64,000 bases of DNA from Taklimakanibacter deserti (GCA_003574785.1 QORU01000003.1:124001-188000); one strand, 5' to 3'; numbered from the stretch's first letter, positions 18,649 through 27,097 are shown. The notes: a model not told the origin generated them from the letters alone. Numbers and translations are program-made.

Positions 18649-19146
18649 TTACTGGCTGCGGGGCACGAACATTCTCCGCAACGTGCCGTCCTTGAGCCAG
18701 AACTGATGATAGAGGGAGGCGCCGACGTGAACCGCGATGAGTATGATCAGGATCGGTTTCCCGAGCTCGTGAAGCTCGCCGAAAGGATCGCCGACATAGA
18801 ATGCAAGAAATCCGGTAATCGGCATCAGGATCAGAAGCACGTAGAATACGGCATGGCTGAGCTTCGCAGCCGTGGCCATCCATCCTGCTTGCGGCGCGGG
18901 TGGCGCGCCGGCGATCACTCGCAACCACACTCTCGCAGCGACAAAAGCAAGGATCGCAATTCCGGCCCAATAGTGCACTCCGCCAAAGAATTGATCAAAG
19001 GCCGATGCGGTGGTGCCGTTCTCAGCGGCTTCAATTTGCTCAGCGATGGACTCTCCAAAGATCAGTTGGAGAACGACCAGCGCCGCGATAAGCCAGTGCA
19101 GGCCTATCTGGAAGCCAGTGTAGCCTGACACGGAACGAACAGACAT
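18649..19146 (-). CDS. cytochrome b561-type membrane protein
   Basis: This 165-residue protein has four membrane helices and the usual di-haem b histidines ([41 protein letters not shown]), typical of bacterial cytochrome b561, which moves electrons between quinone or small carriers and other acceptors. The ATG at 19146 has TTGGAG a few nucleotides upstream; a longer frame to 19209 would place the start almost on the operator. It heads a two-gene unit with phosphoketolase and begins 67 nt from the FNR-type box at 19213. Confidence 0.88.
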   Translation of the reverse strand: MSVRSVSGYTGFQIGLHWLIAALVVLQLIFGESIAEQIEAAENGTTASAFDQFFGGVHYWAGIAILAFVAARVWLRVIAGAPPAPQAGWMATAAKLSHAVFYVLLILMPITGFLAFYVGDPFGELHELGKPILIILIAVHVGASLYHQFWLKDGTLRRMFVPRSQ

Positions 19147-19212
19147 TGAAGCTCCAAGAGAGTCCGGAAACCAATTCTGGGATATCAATATGATGATTGA
19201 GGAATCCAAGTC

Positions 19213-19226
19213 TTGACGCAGATCAA
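19213..19226. promoter_or_regulatory. FNR/FixK-type box between cytochrome b561 and periplasmic protein genes
   Basis: TTGACGCAGATCAA matches TTGA-N6-TCAA and is identical to the box at 22575. It lies 67 nt from the b561 start on the minus strand and 34 nt before the ATG at 19260 on the plus strand. Confidence 0.72.
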
Positions 19227-19259
19227 AGTGATCTATCGCATATGGCCTAGACTTTTGCC

Positions 19260-19772
19260 ATGCTTAAGGCGTTCCTTCGCGGCATCTTGATGACCTGGAC
19301 CTCAGCAGGACTCCTACTTCTCCAGGCAGGCAACCTCCGCGCCGAAGACGACAATACGGCGCTCCTGGCCATATCATTCGATCACGGCCGCGTTGCCGCC
19401 GGAATGATGTGCAGCAGTATAGACTTCAACGGTGTGGATCCTGCCAGACAGCTGTCCAGCAGCGAGAAGTTTGACAAGTCGGACAGCGCCATGTGCCGCC
19501 GCTCAAGCGCGAGCATCCTTAACCCTGATATCCTGGCCTTCGACGTCACCCTATGGCCGCGGCAAGCCATAGCCGAGCTGGCGAGCAGGTTGCGCCTGAT
19601 GGAAGATCCCCTGAATTATAACTTTTCAGGTGTGAAGCTGGCAGGCCGGCCGGTTCGAAGGATAGACGAAACTCAGGGTGAGGAAAGCTTCGCTTCGCAC
19701 ATATTCGAATTCCGTTGCGGTTCCTATCTGCTGATGAAGGCACCAGGGCCAACTCCTGTTCCCGGAAGCTGA
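19260..19772 (+). CDS. exported protein of unknown function
   Basis: I do not recognise this 170-residue protein. It has a signal peptide (MLKAFLRGILMTWTSAGLLL, probable cleavage after LRA at about residue 28), then a mostly soluble domain with three cysteines in the mature part (MMCSS, AMCRRS, FRCGS). It diverges from cytochrome b561. A class II promoter on the box at 19213-19226 would start transcription near 19261, on the first ATG, so either the message is leaderless, translation begins at the in-frame ATG at 19290, or the box serves only the other strand. No clear ribosome site is seen at either start. Confidence 0.6.
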   Translation: MLKAFLRGILMTWTSAGLLLLQAGNLRAEDDNTALLAISFDHGRVAAGMMCSSIDFNGVDPARQLSSSEKFDKSDSAMCRRSSASILNPDILAFDVTLWPRQAIAELASRLRLMEDPLNYNFSGVKLAGRPVRRIDETQGEESFASHIFEFRCGSYLLMKAPGPTPVPGS

Positions 19773-19806
19773 TGGATCCACCAACCAGACCGCCTTGGAA
19801 ACGGTT

Positions 19807-19848
19807 CCTGGAGCGCGAAGCAACGGGGGCGTATGCTCGCGCTCCAGG
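19807..19848. terminator. Hairpin between convergent genes, 3' of hsp20 (copy 1)
   Basis: CCTGGAGCGCGA (19807-19818) and TCGCGCTCCAGG (19837-19848) form a perfect 12-bp stem with an 18-nt loop. It sits between the plus-strand gene ending at 19772 and the minus-strand hsp20 ending at 19878. There is no strong T-run, so it may be a terminator or an mRNA 3' stabiliser. A nearly identical hairpin follows the second hsp20 gene at 32090-32133. Confidence 0.65.
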
Positions 19849-19877
19849 CAGTGAGCGGCCGGATCGTCGCCGCTGAA

Positions 19878-20402
19878 TCAGGCCGCCTTCACTTCGATCT
19901 TCTTGGCGGATTTCTGCACCTCGATGCTCTTGGGCAGAAGAACAGTCAGGACACCGGCCTCAAGAGTGGCTTCGATCTTGCCGCTGTCAACGCCCTCCGG
20001 GAGCTGGAAACTGCGTTCGAAAGCGCCGTAGCACCGCTCGGACAGTTCAGTGTCGCCGCGCTTCTCCTGCTTCGATTCCTTCTTCTCGCCTTTGATGACA
20101 AGCCTGCCGTTTACGGCCTTCACTTCGAGGTTTTCGGGAGTCATGCCAGGAACCTCGACCGTGATTTCGTAAGCCTTCTCGGTGTCAACGATGTCGACGG
20201 CCGGCGAAGACCACATGGCGTAGACTCTGCTGGACGGCTCGGTGTCATAAAGGAAGCGTTGAGAGAACGGGCGCCAACCGCGATCAAACTGATCGAAGAT
20301 CTGGTTGATTTCGCGTTGCAAGCTCAGCAGCGGGTGCCACGTTGCAGGCTCCGGCCTGCTTAGCTTGGCTTCCTTTGTTACGGGCAATTTGGTGACGGTC
20401 AT
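19878..20402 (-). CDS. Hsp20/alpha-crystallin small heat-shock protein (copy 1)
   Basis: This 174-residue ATP-independent holdase has an N-terminal region with LQREINQIFDQFDRGWRPF, an alpha-crystallin domain from about residue 65 (AVDIVDTEKAYEITVEVPGM) and the conserved GVLTVLLPK strand near the end. The start follows AAGGAGGA by 5 nt. The box at 20458-20471 ends 56 nt from the start. No ROSE-type thermometer is apparent in the short leader, so oxygen-linked rather than heat control is suggested. A close paralogue lies at 32152-32679 with related leader, coding and 3' hairpin sequence. Confidence 0.92.
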   Translation of the reverse strand: MTVTKLPVTKEAKLSRPEPATWHPLLSLQREINQIFDQFDRGWRPFSQRFLYDTEPSSRVYAMWSSPAVDIVDTEKAYEITVEVPGMTPENLEVKAVNGRLVIKGEKKESKQEKRGDTELSERCYGAFERSFQLPEGVDSGKIEATLEAGVLTVLLPKSIEVQKSAKKIEVKAA

Positions 20403-20457
20403 AATGTCCTCCTTTCATCAATAAAAGATAGAATGATGGCTCTTGGGCCAATTTTCC

Positions 20458-20471
20458 TTGATCTCGATCAA
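20458..20471. promoter_or_regulatory. FNR/FixK-type box upstream of hsp20 copy 1
   Basis: TTGATCTCGATCAA is a perfect TTGAT-N4-ATCAA site, 56 nt from the hsp20 start on the minus strand. The corresponding site of hsp20 copy 2 (32733-32748) has an additional TC. Confidence 0.78.
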
Positions 20472-20505
20472 GCTGTGCCGCCCGTCTCTGGAGAAAACGA
20501 GGGAT

Positions 20506-20519
20506 TTGATCTGGGTCAA
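20506..20519. promoter_or_regulatory. FNR/FixK-type box upstream of groEL
   Basis: TTGATCTGGGTCAA matches TTGA-N6-TCAA, 62 nt before the groEL start. With the box at 20458 each of the two divergent chaperone genes has its own site. Confidence 0.75.
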
Positions 20520-20580
20520 CCTGCTCTGAAATGGAGTTAGGTACACATCACCATGCAGAATCCATCGGGAAGGTAAAGCC

Positions 20581-22203
20581 ATGGCCCACAAGCAAGTGCT
20601 CTTCCGCTCGGCGGCGCGGGAAAAAATTCTTCGTGGCGCGACGCAGCTGGCGGATGCTGTCCGCGTTACGCTTGGCCCCCGTTCGAAGTCAGTATTGATC
20701 GAGAAGAAGTGGGGGGCACCCGTGGTCTGCAATGACGGCGTGACCATAGCAAAGGAATTCGATCTCAAGGACCCTGAGGAGAATCTCGGCGCCCGCATGC
20801 TGCGCCAGGCGGCCGAAAAGACCGGTGACATGGTCGGCGACGGGACGAGCACATCGACGATTCTCGCACATGCGATATTTGCCGACGGGGTGCGGAACGT
20901 GGTCGCGGGCGCCAGCGCCATCGATATAAAGCGTGGCCTGGACAGGGCTTTGCTGCGCGCGACCAGGACGCTGCGGGAGATCTCCCGTCCGGTCAAGACC
21001 AGGCTTGAGAAGGAGCAGGTGGCCACGATCTCGGCTCACAATGATCCGGCGATCGGCAAGCTTATTGGCGAGGCCATGGAGAAGGTGGGCGGAGAAGGCG
21101 TGATCACCGTCGAGGAGTCAAAGACCACGGAAACGACGATGGAGGTCGTCGAAGGCATGCAGTTCGATCGCGGCTTTCTCTCCCCGTACTTCGTCACCGA
21201 TCCGGAGAAGATGGAGGCGGTCCTGGACGATCCGATGGTTCTTCTTGTCGATAAGAAGATTTCGACGCTTCACGATCTGATCAAGCTCTTGGAGGCAGTG
21301 GCGAAGGCTGGGGGGACGCTCCTGGTAATCGCGGAGGAAGTGGAAGGGGAAGCATTGGCGACCCTGGTGCTCAATCACGTGCGCGGCACTTTCCGTAATT
21401 GCGCGGTCAAGGCGCCCGCATTCGGCGACAGGCGCAAGGCCATACTGCAGGATATTGCGATCCTGACAGGCGCGCAGGTGATCTCCGAGGATCTTGGTGT
21501 GAAGCTAGAGAATGTGACGATGGAGCAGCTCGGCCGGGCGAAGCGCGTGGTTATCGACAAGGATCAGACGACGATCATCGGCGGCGCTGGCGATACGGGT
21601 GCCATCAAGAACCGCTCAGACCAGCTGCGCCGGGAAATCGAGGATACGACAAGCGACTATGATCGTGACAAGTTGAAGGAACGGCTGGCGAAGCTCGCGG
21701 GAGGTGTGGCTGTGATCCGGGCCGGGGCGCCGACGGAAGCGGAAATGAAGTCCAAGAAAGAAGCCTTGGATGACGCCATAAGCGCGACAAAGGCCGCGGT
21801 TGCTGAAGGTATAGTTCCCGGCGGGGGGCTTGCCTTGCTGAAATGCATCGCTCCGGTCGCTGAAGAAGAGAAGACTTGCGAAGGCGATGAACGCACTGGC
21901 GCTCAGATCCTGAGGCGGGCGCTGGAGGCGCCGGTGCGTCAGATTGCCGAGAATTCCGCCGTCGATGGCGGCGTGGTGGTCGCGAAGATGATCGAGGGCA
22001 AGGGCAATTTCGGATTCGACGCGGGCCGCAAGGAATATGTCGACTTGATCGCGGCCGGCATCATCGATCCGACAAAGGTCGTCCGCATTGCGTTGGAGAA
22101 CGCAGTGTCAGTCGCAAGCGTATTGCTGCTCACGGAAGCGACCATGACTGATGTTCCGGAGCAGGCCAAGGAGCGTGTGGCCGAGCCTGAAATGTCCATG
22201 TAG
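20581..22203 (+). CDS. groEL: GroEL-type chaperonin, divergent paralogue
   Basis: This 540-residue protein is a group I chaperonin. The ATP-binding sequence [14 protein letters not shown] and the later [10 protein letters not shown] are those of GroEL. It departs from housekeeping copies in several places ([22 protein letters not shown] in place of GDGTTT) and ends in EPEMSM without the GGM-repeat tail. No groES is adjacent. A box at 20506-20519 places it under likely FNR/FixK control, and a c-type cytochrome gene follows by only 21 nt. It is best read as an accessory chaperonin for low-oxygen growth, perhaps acting with a groES encoded elsewhere. Confidence 0.93.
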   Translation: MAHKQVLFRSAAREKILRGATQLADAVRVTLGPRSKSVLIEKKWGAPVVCNDGVTIAKEFDLKDPEENLGARMLRQAAEKTGDMVGDGTSTSTILAHAIFADGVRNVVAGASAIDIKRGLDRALLRATRTLREISRPVKTRLEKEQVATISAHNDPAIGKLIGEAMEKVGGEGVITVEESKTTETTMEVVEGMQFDRGFLSPYFVTDPEKMEAVLDDPMVLLVDKKISTLHDLIKLLEAVAKAGGTLLVIAEEVEGEALATLVLNHVRGTFRNCAVKAPAFGDRRKAILQDIAILTGAQVISEDLGVKLENVTMEQLGRAKRVVIDKDQTTIIGGAGDTGAIKNRSDQLRREIEDTTSDYDRDKLKERLAKLAGGVAVIRAGAPTEAEMKSKKEALDDAISATKAAVAEGIVPGGGLALLKCIAPVAEEEKTCEGDERTGAQILRRALEAPVRQIAENSAVDGGVVVAKMIEGKGNFGFDAGRKEYVDLIAAGIIDPTKVVRIALENAVSVASVLLLTEATMTDVPEQAKERVAEPEMSM

Positions 22204-22224
22204 ATCCTGTCCGAGGGCCGAGAT

Positions 22225-22548
22225 ATGCTGCTGAAGTCTGGATTTCTTCTCTTTCTGTTCGTGGCAATCGCTGCTCGTCACGCGCTGGCGGACGCAACTT
22301 TGCTCGAGACAGGGCGCTTGATCGCGGAAGCGAATTGCCAGCGGTGCCACAGTATAGGACGTACGGGCGATAGCCCCTTCGTTGAAGCACCGGCATTTCG
22401 CGTCGTTGCGCGCATCTATAAGGCATCTGATCTCGAGGAAGCCCTTGTGGAAGGCATCGTTGTCGGGCATCCGGCGATGCCCGAATTTCAAATGACCGCA
22501 GACCAAGCCGCGGCGATTACAGCATATATCGACAGTCTGACTCGCTAG
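22225..22548 (+). CDS. small periplasmic cytochrome c (class I)
   Basis: This 107-residue protein has a signal peptide ending about residue 22 (RHALA), a haem site CQRCH at 38-42, and a likely methionine ligand in HPAMPEFQM near residue 87. The mature protein of about 85 residues matches small class I cytochromes. It is 21 nt downstream of groEL and most likely in the same transcript. Which oxidase or reductase it serves is not shown by the sequence. Confidence 0.88.
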   Translation: MLLKSGFLLFLFVAIAARHALADATLLETGRLIAEANCQRCHSIGRTGDSPFVEAPAFRVVARIYKASDLEEALVEGIVVGHPAMPEFQMTADQAAAITAYIDSLTR

Positions 22549-22574
22549 CGCCTTGAAGACACGGTGCGTGGCTT

Positions 22575-22588
22575 TTGACGCAGATCAA
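22575..22588. promoter_or_regulatory. FNR/FixK-type box upstream of DUF2333-chaB
   Basis: TTGACGCAGATCAA matches TTGA-N6-TCAA. It is 92 nt before the preferred start at 22680; an alternative start at 22617 would be about at or before the predicted transcript start. Confidence 0.72.
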
Positions 22589-22679
22589 CTCATAGGCCTT
22601 CCAAGTCGATAGTTTCATGGTCATTCCGTCGCTCAAGGACGGCACGCGCGTCGGCTCGGCTGTAGCCGGGAAGGGTATC

Positions 22680-23783
22680 ATGATGAATCCGCTGGCCATT
22701 GCTGAGGGACTTCTTGACGGCGCCAGGCGTTGGTTCAGGCCCGCCGGCGGGCAGACCATGGCGATTGGCGCGCCCGTACGGAGAAAGGGGTTCCTGGCCG
22801 CCGGGCTTCTCGCAGTAGCGGTTTTGGGCCTCGTTGCGCTTTACGCTCATTTCTTCTGGAGCACGCAGCGCTGGACAGACTTTAATCCTGACTATCAGCT
22901 CAGCAGCGGTGCTCCGGCATCGGGGGGAGGCGGGGGAGTGACGCAAGGCGGCACGATCAAGGAAAAGGAGGTTTGCCGACGCTCCGCCATCGTCGACGTG
23001 ACAGCCGATCTCATCGACTTCAACGTCAATCAGAACGATTGGGCTTCATCGATGGTCCTCTATAAGATTGGGCTTTTCGGGCTTGATTGGGACGCGACGC
23101 CCTTCTTCGACAACAAGGCGGCGTTCCAAAGGGGCGTGAACCAAGCCCTGAGACGAACCACGGTCGAGCTCGTCGATACTCTGGCCCGTGTGCGTGGCAC
23201 TTCCCAGGCAGATCCGAATTTGCAGGATGCCCGTGGGAATCTGCAGTTCGATGAGTATACGTGGTATTTCGGCGTTCACCCGTTCGGTCCCAAGACGCCG
23301 ACGCCGAGCTTTTACCGTTCCGCGATGAGGGACCTGCGTGCTTTCAATGACAGGCTGGAAAGATGCCTGGCGGTGTTCGACCCGCGCGCCGACAATCTCA
23401 TCCAATTCATCGATCGCATTGCCAATGATATTGGGGGGACCTCGGCCGTCCTGCGAGAGCGCGCGGAGCGCTATAATAGCGGGTGGTTCGACACACGCGC
23501 CGATGACCGCTTCTGGTTTGCCTACGGCCAGCTCTATGCCTATTATGGGATTCTGCGAGCCGCCCATCTTGACTTCCAGGATGTGATAGCCCAGCGCCGC
23601 CTTTCCGAACTGTGGCGAACGGCGGAGCGCCAGATGCGCGGCGCGCTCGATCTTCAGCCCTTCATCGTCTCAAATGGCGCGGAATCCGGTTGGCTAATGC
23701 CTTCCCATCTGACCGCGCTCGGGTTCTACATCTTACGCGCCCGTTCAAATCTCGTTGAGATCAGGCTCGTGCTCGATCGGTAG
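22680..23783 (+). CDS. DUF2333 family membrane-anchored protein
   Basis: This 367-residue protein matches DUF2333, a proteobacterial family of unknown function. It has one membrane helix (about residues 37-58) near the N-terminus, then a large periplasmic domain with conserved stretches DLIDFNVNQNDWASSMVLYK, DEYTWYFGVHPFG and SGWLMPSHLTALGFYILRAR. The double ATG at 22680 is chosen because GGGAAGGG lies about 5 nt upstream and the site fits the promoter box; the frame also has an ATG at 22617. It is followed after 11 nt by chaB. A glycine-rich linker (SGGGGGV) follows the membrane anchor. Confidence 0.82.
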   Translation: MMNPLAIAEGLLDGARRWFRPAGGQTMAIGAPVRRKGFLAAGLLAVAVLGLVALYAHFFWSTQRWTDFNPDYQLSSGAPASGGGGGVTQGGTIKEKEVCRRSAIVDVTADLIDFNVNQNDWASSMVLYKIGLFGLDWDATPFFDNKAAFQRGVNQALRRTTVELVDTLARVRGTSQADPNLQDARGNLQFDEYTWYFGVHPFGPKTPTPSFYRSAMRDLRAFNDRLERCLAVFDPRADNLIQFIDRIANDIGGTSAVLRERAERYNSGWFDTRADDRFWFAYGQLYAYYGILRAAHLDFQDVIAQRRLSELWRTAERQMRGALDLQPFIVSNGAESGWLMPSHLTALGFYILRARSNLVEIRLVLDR

Positions 23784-23794
23784 GAGGATCCGCG

Positions 23795-24022
23795 ATGCCC
23801 TATGTGATCAATGCCGATCTTCCCCAATCTGTGCAGTGGAATCTTCCTGAGCATGCGCAGGACATCTATCGCGAGGCTTTCAATCACGCTTTCGTCGCCC
23901 ATGCGGGGGACCCGCGTCAGGAAGAAGCAGCGCACCGCATTGCCTGGGCCGCTGTCAAGCGATCATACCTGAAGCTGGCTGGCAAATGGGTGGGTAGAGC
24001 GGATCGAGGTCGGGCCCCGTAA
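23795..24022 (+). CDS. chaB: ChaB-family protein
   Basis: This 75-residue protein matches ChaB: DLPQSVQWNLPEHAQDIYRE, then AFNHAF and AAHRIAWAAVKRSYLK. ChaB was named as a regulator of the ChaA cation antiporter in E. coli, but many homologues have no chaA nearby and the true role is uncertain. It lies 11 nt after the DUF2333 gene and shares its promoter. Confidence 0.85.
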   Translation: MPYVINADLPQSVQWNLPEHAQDIYREAFNHAFVAHAGDPRQEEAAHRIAWAAVKRSYLKLAGKWVGRADRGRAP

Positions 24023-24075
24023 GAGCTCGGCCAATCCAGGCATTTTTCAACCAACGACGACCCTGATCGCCATCT

Positions 24076-24089
24076 TTGACCCAGGTCAA
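24076..24089. promoter_or_regulatory. FNR/FixK-type box upstream of uspA (copy 1)
   Basis: TTGACCCAGGTCAA matches TTGA-N6-TCAA, 58 nt before the ATG at 24147. TATGTT at 24112-24117 is a candidate -10 element at the expected distance. Confidence 0.73.
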
Positions 24090-24146
24090 CCTTCGTTCGA
24101 CCCTCAAAGGCTATGTTGCGGCATGCCACCTTGAGGAATGAGACAC

Positions 24147-24986
24147 ATGACCTACAAAACCATCCTTGTCAGTCTGAACGAGGTCTCCCAGTTGCGCTCT
24201 GTCCTGAGCGTCGCGGCCTCTATCGCCCGCAAGGACGAGGCCCATGTCATCGGCCTCTATGTTATTCCAGCGGTCGAGCTGCTGGTAGGCTCTGAAATCC
24301 AGGTTCTCCCCGTCGAGAACGATGAACTTCGGGTATACTTCAAACAGCAGGAAGAGGCGATAAAGACAGCCTTCGAGAACACGATCTTGAAAGACGGAAT
24401 TCAAGGAGAGTTTCGCGTCGTCGAGGCGCTGGAGCCTCATATTGCAGCCACGGTTGTTGAGGAATCCAGGGAAGCTGACCTGGTGATCGTCGGCTATTCG
24501 AGTCCTGCCAGCAATCGCGCGCTTGGCGCCGATTTTTCCGAGCGGCTGTTGATCGGGTCCGGGCGGCCAACGCTTGTAGTGCCGGCCAACAGCCATGGCG
24601 GATTGGCGCTTGACCGGATCCTTGTTGGTTGGAATGGCTCGCGAGAGGCGGCCCGCGCTATCTTTGACAGCATCCCGTTGCTTCACCATGCCGATGAGGT
24701 CCTGGTCGCTTTCGCGGGTACCGATTCAGAACATCGATCGCGAACCGAGACACGTCGGGAAGGCCTGGTAAGAACCCTTCTCCGCCATGGCGTCCGTGCC
24801 CGTGCCATTGATCTCGATAGCTCGCGCGAAGCCGGTAAGGTTCTCCTCGAAAGGGCAGAGACGCGTGAAATCGATCTCATCGTCATGGGCGCCTATGGTC
24901 ACGCCCGGTTGCGCGAGTTCATCCTGGGGGGTGCCACCCGGTCCGTGCTCAAAGACATGAAGTGTCCAGTGCTGTTCTCCCATTGA
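24147..24986 (+). CDS. tandem-domain universal stress protein (copy 1)
   Basis: This 279-residue protein contains two UspA folds, roughly residues 1-145 and 150-279. The second has the nucleotide-binding pattern GAYGHARLREFILGGATRS (G-x2-G-x9-G-T/S). Such proteins support survival in stasis and low oxygen. The ATG at 24147 is preferred over 24138 because GAGGA is 9 nt upstream. It has the same length as, and is clearly paralogous to, the protein at 33553-34392. It leads a unit with a CBS-BON gene 24 nt downstream. The box at 24076 suggests oxygen control. Confidence 0.9.
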   Translation: MTYKTILVSLNEVSQLRSVLSVAASIARKDEAHVIGLYVIPAVELLVGSEIQVLPVENDELRVYFKQQEEAIKTAFENTILKDGIQGEFRVVEALEPHIAATVVEESREADLVIVGYSSPASNRALGADFSERLLIGSGRPTLVVPANSHGGLALDRILVGWNGSREAARAIFDSIPLLHHADEVLVAFAGTDSEHRSRTETRREGLVRTLLRHGVRARAIDLDSSREAGKVLLERAETREIDLIVMGAYGHARLREFILGGATRSVLKDMKCPVLFSH

Positions 24987-25010
24987 ACCAACGCGGCAGG
25001 AGAGCTTGCC

Positions 25011-25703
25011 ATGAAAGTGCTCGAGATAATGACGAGGTTGCCGGTGGCGACTTCACCGGCCGCCCGGCTGCTGGATGCGGCCGAAGCCATGCTTTCAGCA
25101 AATGTCTCGGCTCTGCCGGTGGTAAGCGGCGACCAACTGGTCGGCATTATTACGGAAGGCGACCTGATGCGCCGCTGGGAGGCGGGAACGGATCGCAAGT
25201 ACCCGGGATTTGCCACCGTAAAAGTCGGCGTCGAAAAGATGGCCGCCGACTTTGTCCGCTCGCATGGCGGATATGTCCGCGAGCTCATGACCAAGAACTG
25301 TGTATCGGTCGACGAGGAGACTCTGATCGAAGACGCGATTCGGCTCTTTGAGCGCCATGGCTTCAAGCAGCTGCCAGTCACCAGCGGGAAAAAATTCAGC
25401 GGCATCATCACGCGCAGGAATATCCTCGAATCCTTCGTCAGGAATGCGAGGCGCATATCACAGGAAGAGCATAGCGATGAGGATATCAAACGGGCAATTC
25501 TTGCAATATATACGCGGGAGCCCTGGGCACCTCTCGCTCACATCGACTTATGTGTAAGAGACGGCGTCGTGGAAATCTTGGGCGATGTCGAGGCGGAGAC
25601 CCAACGGCAAGCGGTTGTGGCTGCCGCCGAGGGGGTCCCCGGCGTAAAGAGAGTGGTTGACCATTTGAGTAGTAAGGCGGGCGATAATGAGCGGAAGGAT
25701 TGA
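25011..25703 (+). CDS. CBS-pair and BON domain protein
   Basis: This 230-residue protein has two CBS motifs (about residues 8-60 and 90-145) forming a Bateman module, followed by a BON domain (about 155-220: IDLCVRDGVVEILGDVEAETQRQAV). CBS pairs bind adenine nucleotides, and BON domains bind membranes or other macromolecules. It lacks a signal peptide, so it is probably cytoplasmic. It lies 24 nt after uspA copy 1. Similar CBS-BON proteins are common beside usp genes in rhizobia, but their target is unknown. Confidence 0.87.
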   Translation: MKVLEIMTRLPVATSPAARLLDAAEAMLSANVSALPVVSGDQLVGIITEGDLMRRWEAGTDRKYPGFATVKVGVEKMAADFVRSHGGYVRELMTKNCVSVDEETLIEDAIRLFERHGFKQLPVTSGKKFSGIITRRNILESFVRNARRISQEEHSDEDIKRAILAIYTREPWAPLAHIDLCVRDGVVEILGDVEAETQRQAVVAAAEGVPGVKRVVDHLSSKAGDNERKD

Positions 25704-25757
25704 AGAGTGGATGTCGAGGAACGCTTGATGAGATCCTGGCCGTCTTCAAAGGTAAAG

Positions 25758-26072
25758 CTAGCCCGCGATGACGGCGCGTGGCAATCTCTTAGAAGCCAGT
25801 GGAATTGAAGCTTCTGGTCGGGCTGCCTCACTTTGATGCCATTGCTGCGGCGCCTCCATGGCCTTCAGTGCGTCTTCTAGTCTGGCGCAATGGGCGATAT
25901 GAAGCTTCAGAGTATCTTCAAACAACGCAAGCAGGTTTCTCGCGTTGGATGAGTCCAAGCCGTGCGCCTCCAGCTTGGCAATGATCTCCTCCTGCTTGGC
26001 AATATGGCGGCGCCCTTGCTCAACATGACGACGGGCAATGGATAAATGATGAATGAGGAGATCATTGTCCAT
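25758..26072 (-). CDS. small helical/coiled-coil protein of unknown function
   Basis: This 104-residue protein is mostly alpha-helical, with two helices (residues about 8-35 and 43-70) rich in H, E, K and R, including ARRHVEQGRRHIAKQEEIIA. I recognise no domain. The proline-rich C-terminal 30 residues look disordered. It is convergent with the CBS-BON gene and 126 nt downstream of the box at 26198, farther than usual. No membrane segment or signal peptide is seen. Confidence 0.62.
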   Translation of the reverse strand: MDNDLLIHHLSIARRHVEQGRRHIAKQEEIIAKLEAHGLDSSNARNLLALFEDTLKLHIAHCARLEDALKAMEAPQQWHQSEAARPEASIPLASKRLPRAVIAG

Positions 26073-26197
26073 ATACGATATTACGACGCGAATGACAGCG
26101 GAGAACTTTGTCTCAGCTCTTTGTCATTCATGATCGCACCTCCAATTCTGCATATAGGCCGTGTCACATACAGAATACTATGACGGAGCTGGCCGTA

Positions 26198-26211
26198 TTG
26201 ATCCTGATCAA
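26198..26211. promoter_or_regulatory. FNR/FixK-type box upstream of helical protein gene
   Basis: TTGATCCTGATCAA is a perfect TTGAT-N4-ATCAA site between the end of the protease gene (26230) and the gene starting at 26072 on the minus strand. Confidence 0.68.
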
Positions 26212-26229
26212 GAGTTGCAGTCTCGCGGG

Positions 26230-27030
26230 CTAATTTTCGACTTTGCCGGATGTGCTAGTCGCCTTCTTACGCCTGATGAGCTCGCGCATGACGTCACGTG
26301 CGACGTTGATCGGAATGGCAAAGCCGATGCCGCTGCTGCTGCCTGAAGGGGCAAACACCATGTTGTTGATCCCGATGACTTGACCGCTGAGATTGACCAA
26401 TGCGCCACCCGAATTCCCGGGATTTATCAAGGCGTCGGTCTGAATGTAGTCTTCGTACTCTCTCATCCCCGGACCATGCCGGCGCAGGCCGCTGACGATG
26501 CCGAGCGTAACGGTCTGTCCCAGCGCGAAGGGATTGCCGACGGCGACTACATAGTCTCCAACCCTGATGCGGTCGGAATCGCCAAGGGTAGGGGCGACAA
26601 GACCGTTCGGTCCAACCTGGATGACTGCAAGATCCGTCGGATCGTCAACACCGAGGATAGTGGCGGCAAGGCGGTGGCCATCCATCAGGACTACGGTTAT
26701 GTCGTCGGCGCTCTCGACGACATGCCGGCTGGTCAGCACATAGCCTTCCTGGACATCGACGATCACGCCTGAGCCGGCGCTCCAGAACTCATGCTGACCT
26801 GGATCGGCATTCTCGGGTAACCCGAAGAACTTTCGGACATAAGGATCGGACAGAAGCTGATCCTGTTCATTTGGCGCACGCCCGTGGGATGCAATGCTGA
26901 CGATGCCCGGCAGGACACGCTCCAGCATGGGCGCCAAGCTCGGCACGTCAGGCACAACTGCCTGAGCATGTCCGACAATGCTGAGTTGGACAAACCAGCA
27001 CAGCACCAGTATCGCGCGAATGCCGCACAT
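26230..27030 (-). CDS. trypsin-like periplasmic serine protease without PDZ domain (DegP/HtrA-like)
   Basis: This 266-residue protein has a signal peptide (cleavage near HAQA, residue 24) and an HtrA-type S1C protease domain with a complete triad: H103 in LTSRHVV, D133 in DPTDLAVI and S207 in GNSGGAL. Canonical DegP proteins add one or two PDZ domains after the protease; here the chain stops after the catalytic domain with a lysine-rich tail. It could be a regulated periplasmic quality-control protease with different oligomerisation. The box at 27084 ends 54 nt from its start. Confidence 0.88.
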   Translation of the reverse strand: MCGIRAILVLCWFVQLSIVGHAQAVVPDVPSLAPMLERVLPGIVSIASHGRAPNEQDQLLSDPYVRKFFGLPENADPGQHEFWSAGSGVIVDVQEGYVLTSRHVVESADDITVVLMDGHRLAATILGVDDPTDLAVIQVGPNGLVAPTLGDSDRIRVGDYVVAVGNPFALGQTVTLGIVSGLRRHGPGMREYEDYIQTDALINPGNSGGALVNLSGQVIGINNMVFAPSGSSSGIGFAIPINVARDVMRELIRRKKATSTSGKVEN

Positions 27031-27083
27031 GCCTCTCTCCGTCTTGGCTGGCTAACCATTACCTCCATCAGCGCTGCGAACCT

Positions 27084-27097
27084 TTGACGCGGATCAA
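27084..27097. promoter_or_regulatory. FNR/FixK-type box upstream of protease gene
   Basis: TTGACGCGGATCAA matches TTGA-N6-TCAA, 54 nt from the protease start on the minus strand. A second box at 27163 faces the divergent usp gene. Confidence 0.73.

Noticed and set aside
20403..20457. ROSE-type RNA thermometer in the hsp20 leader
   Set aside because: The 5' leader is short and lacks a clear U-rich anti-Shine-Dalgarno segment pairing with AAGGAGGA.
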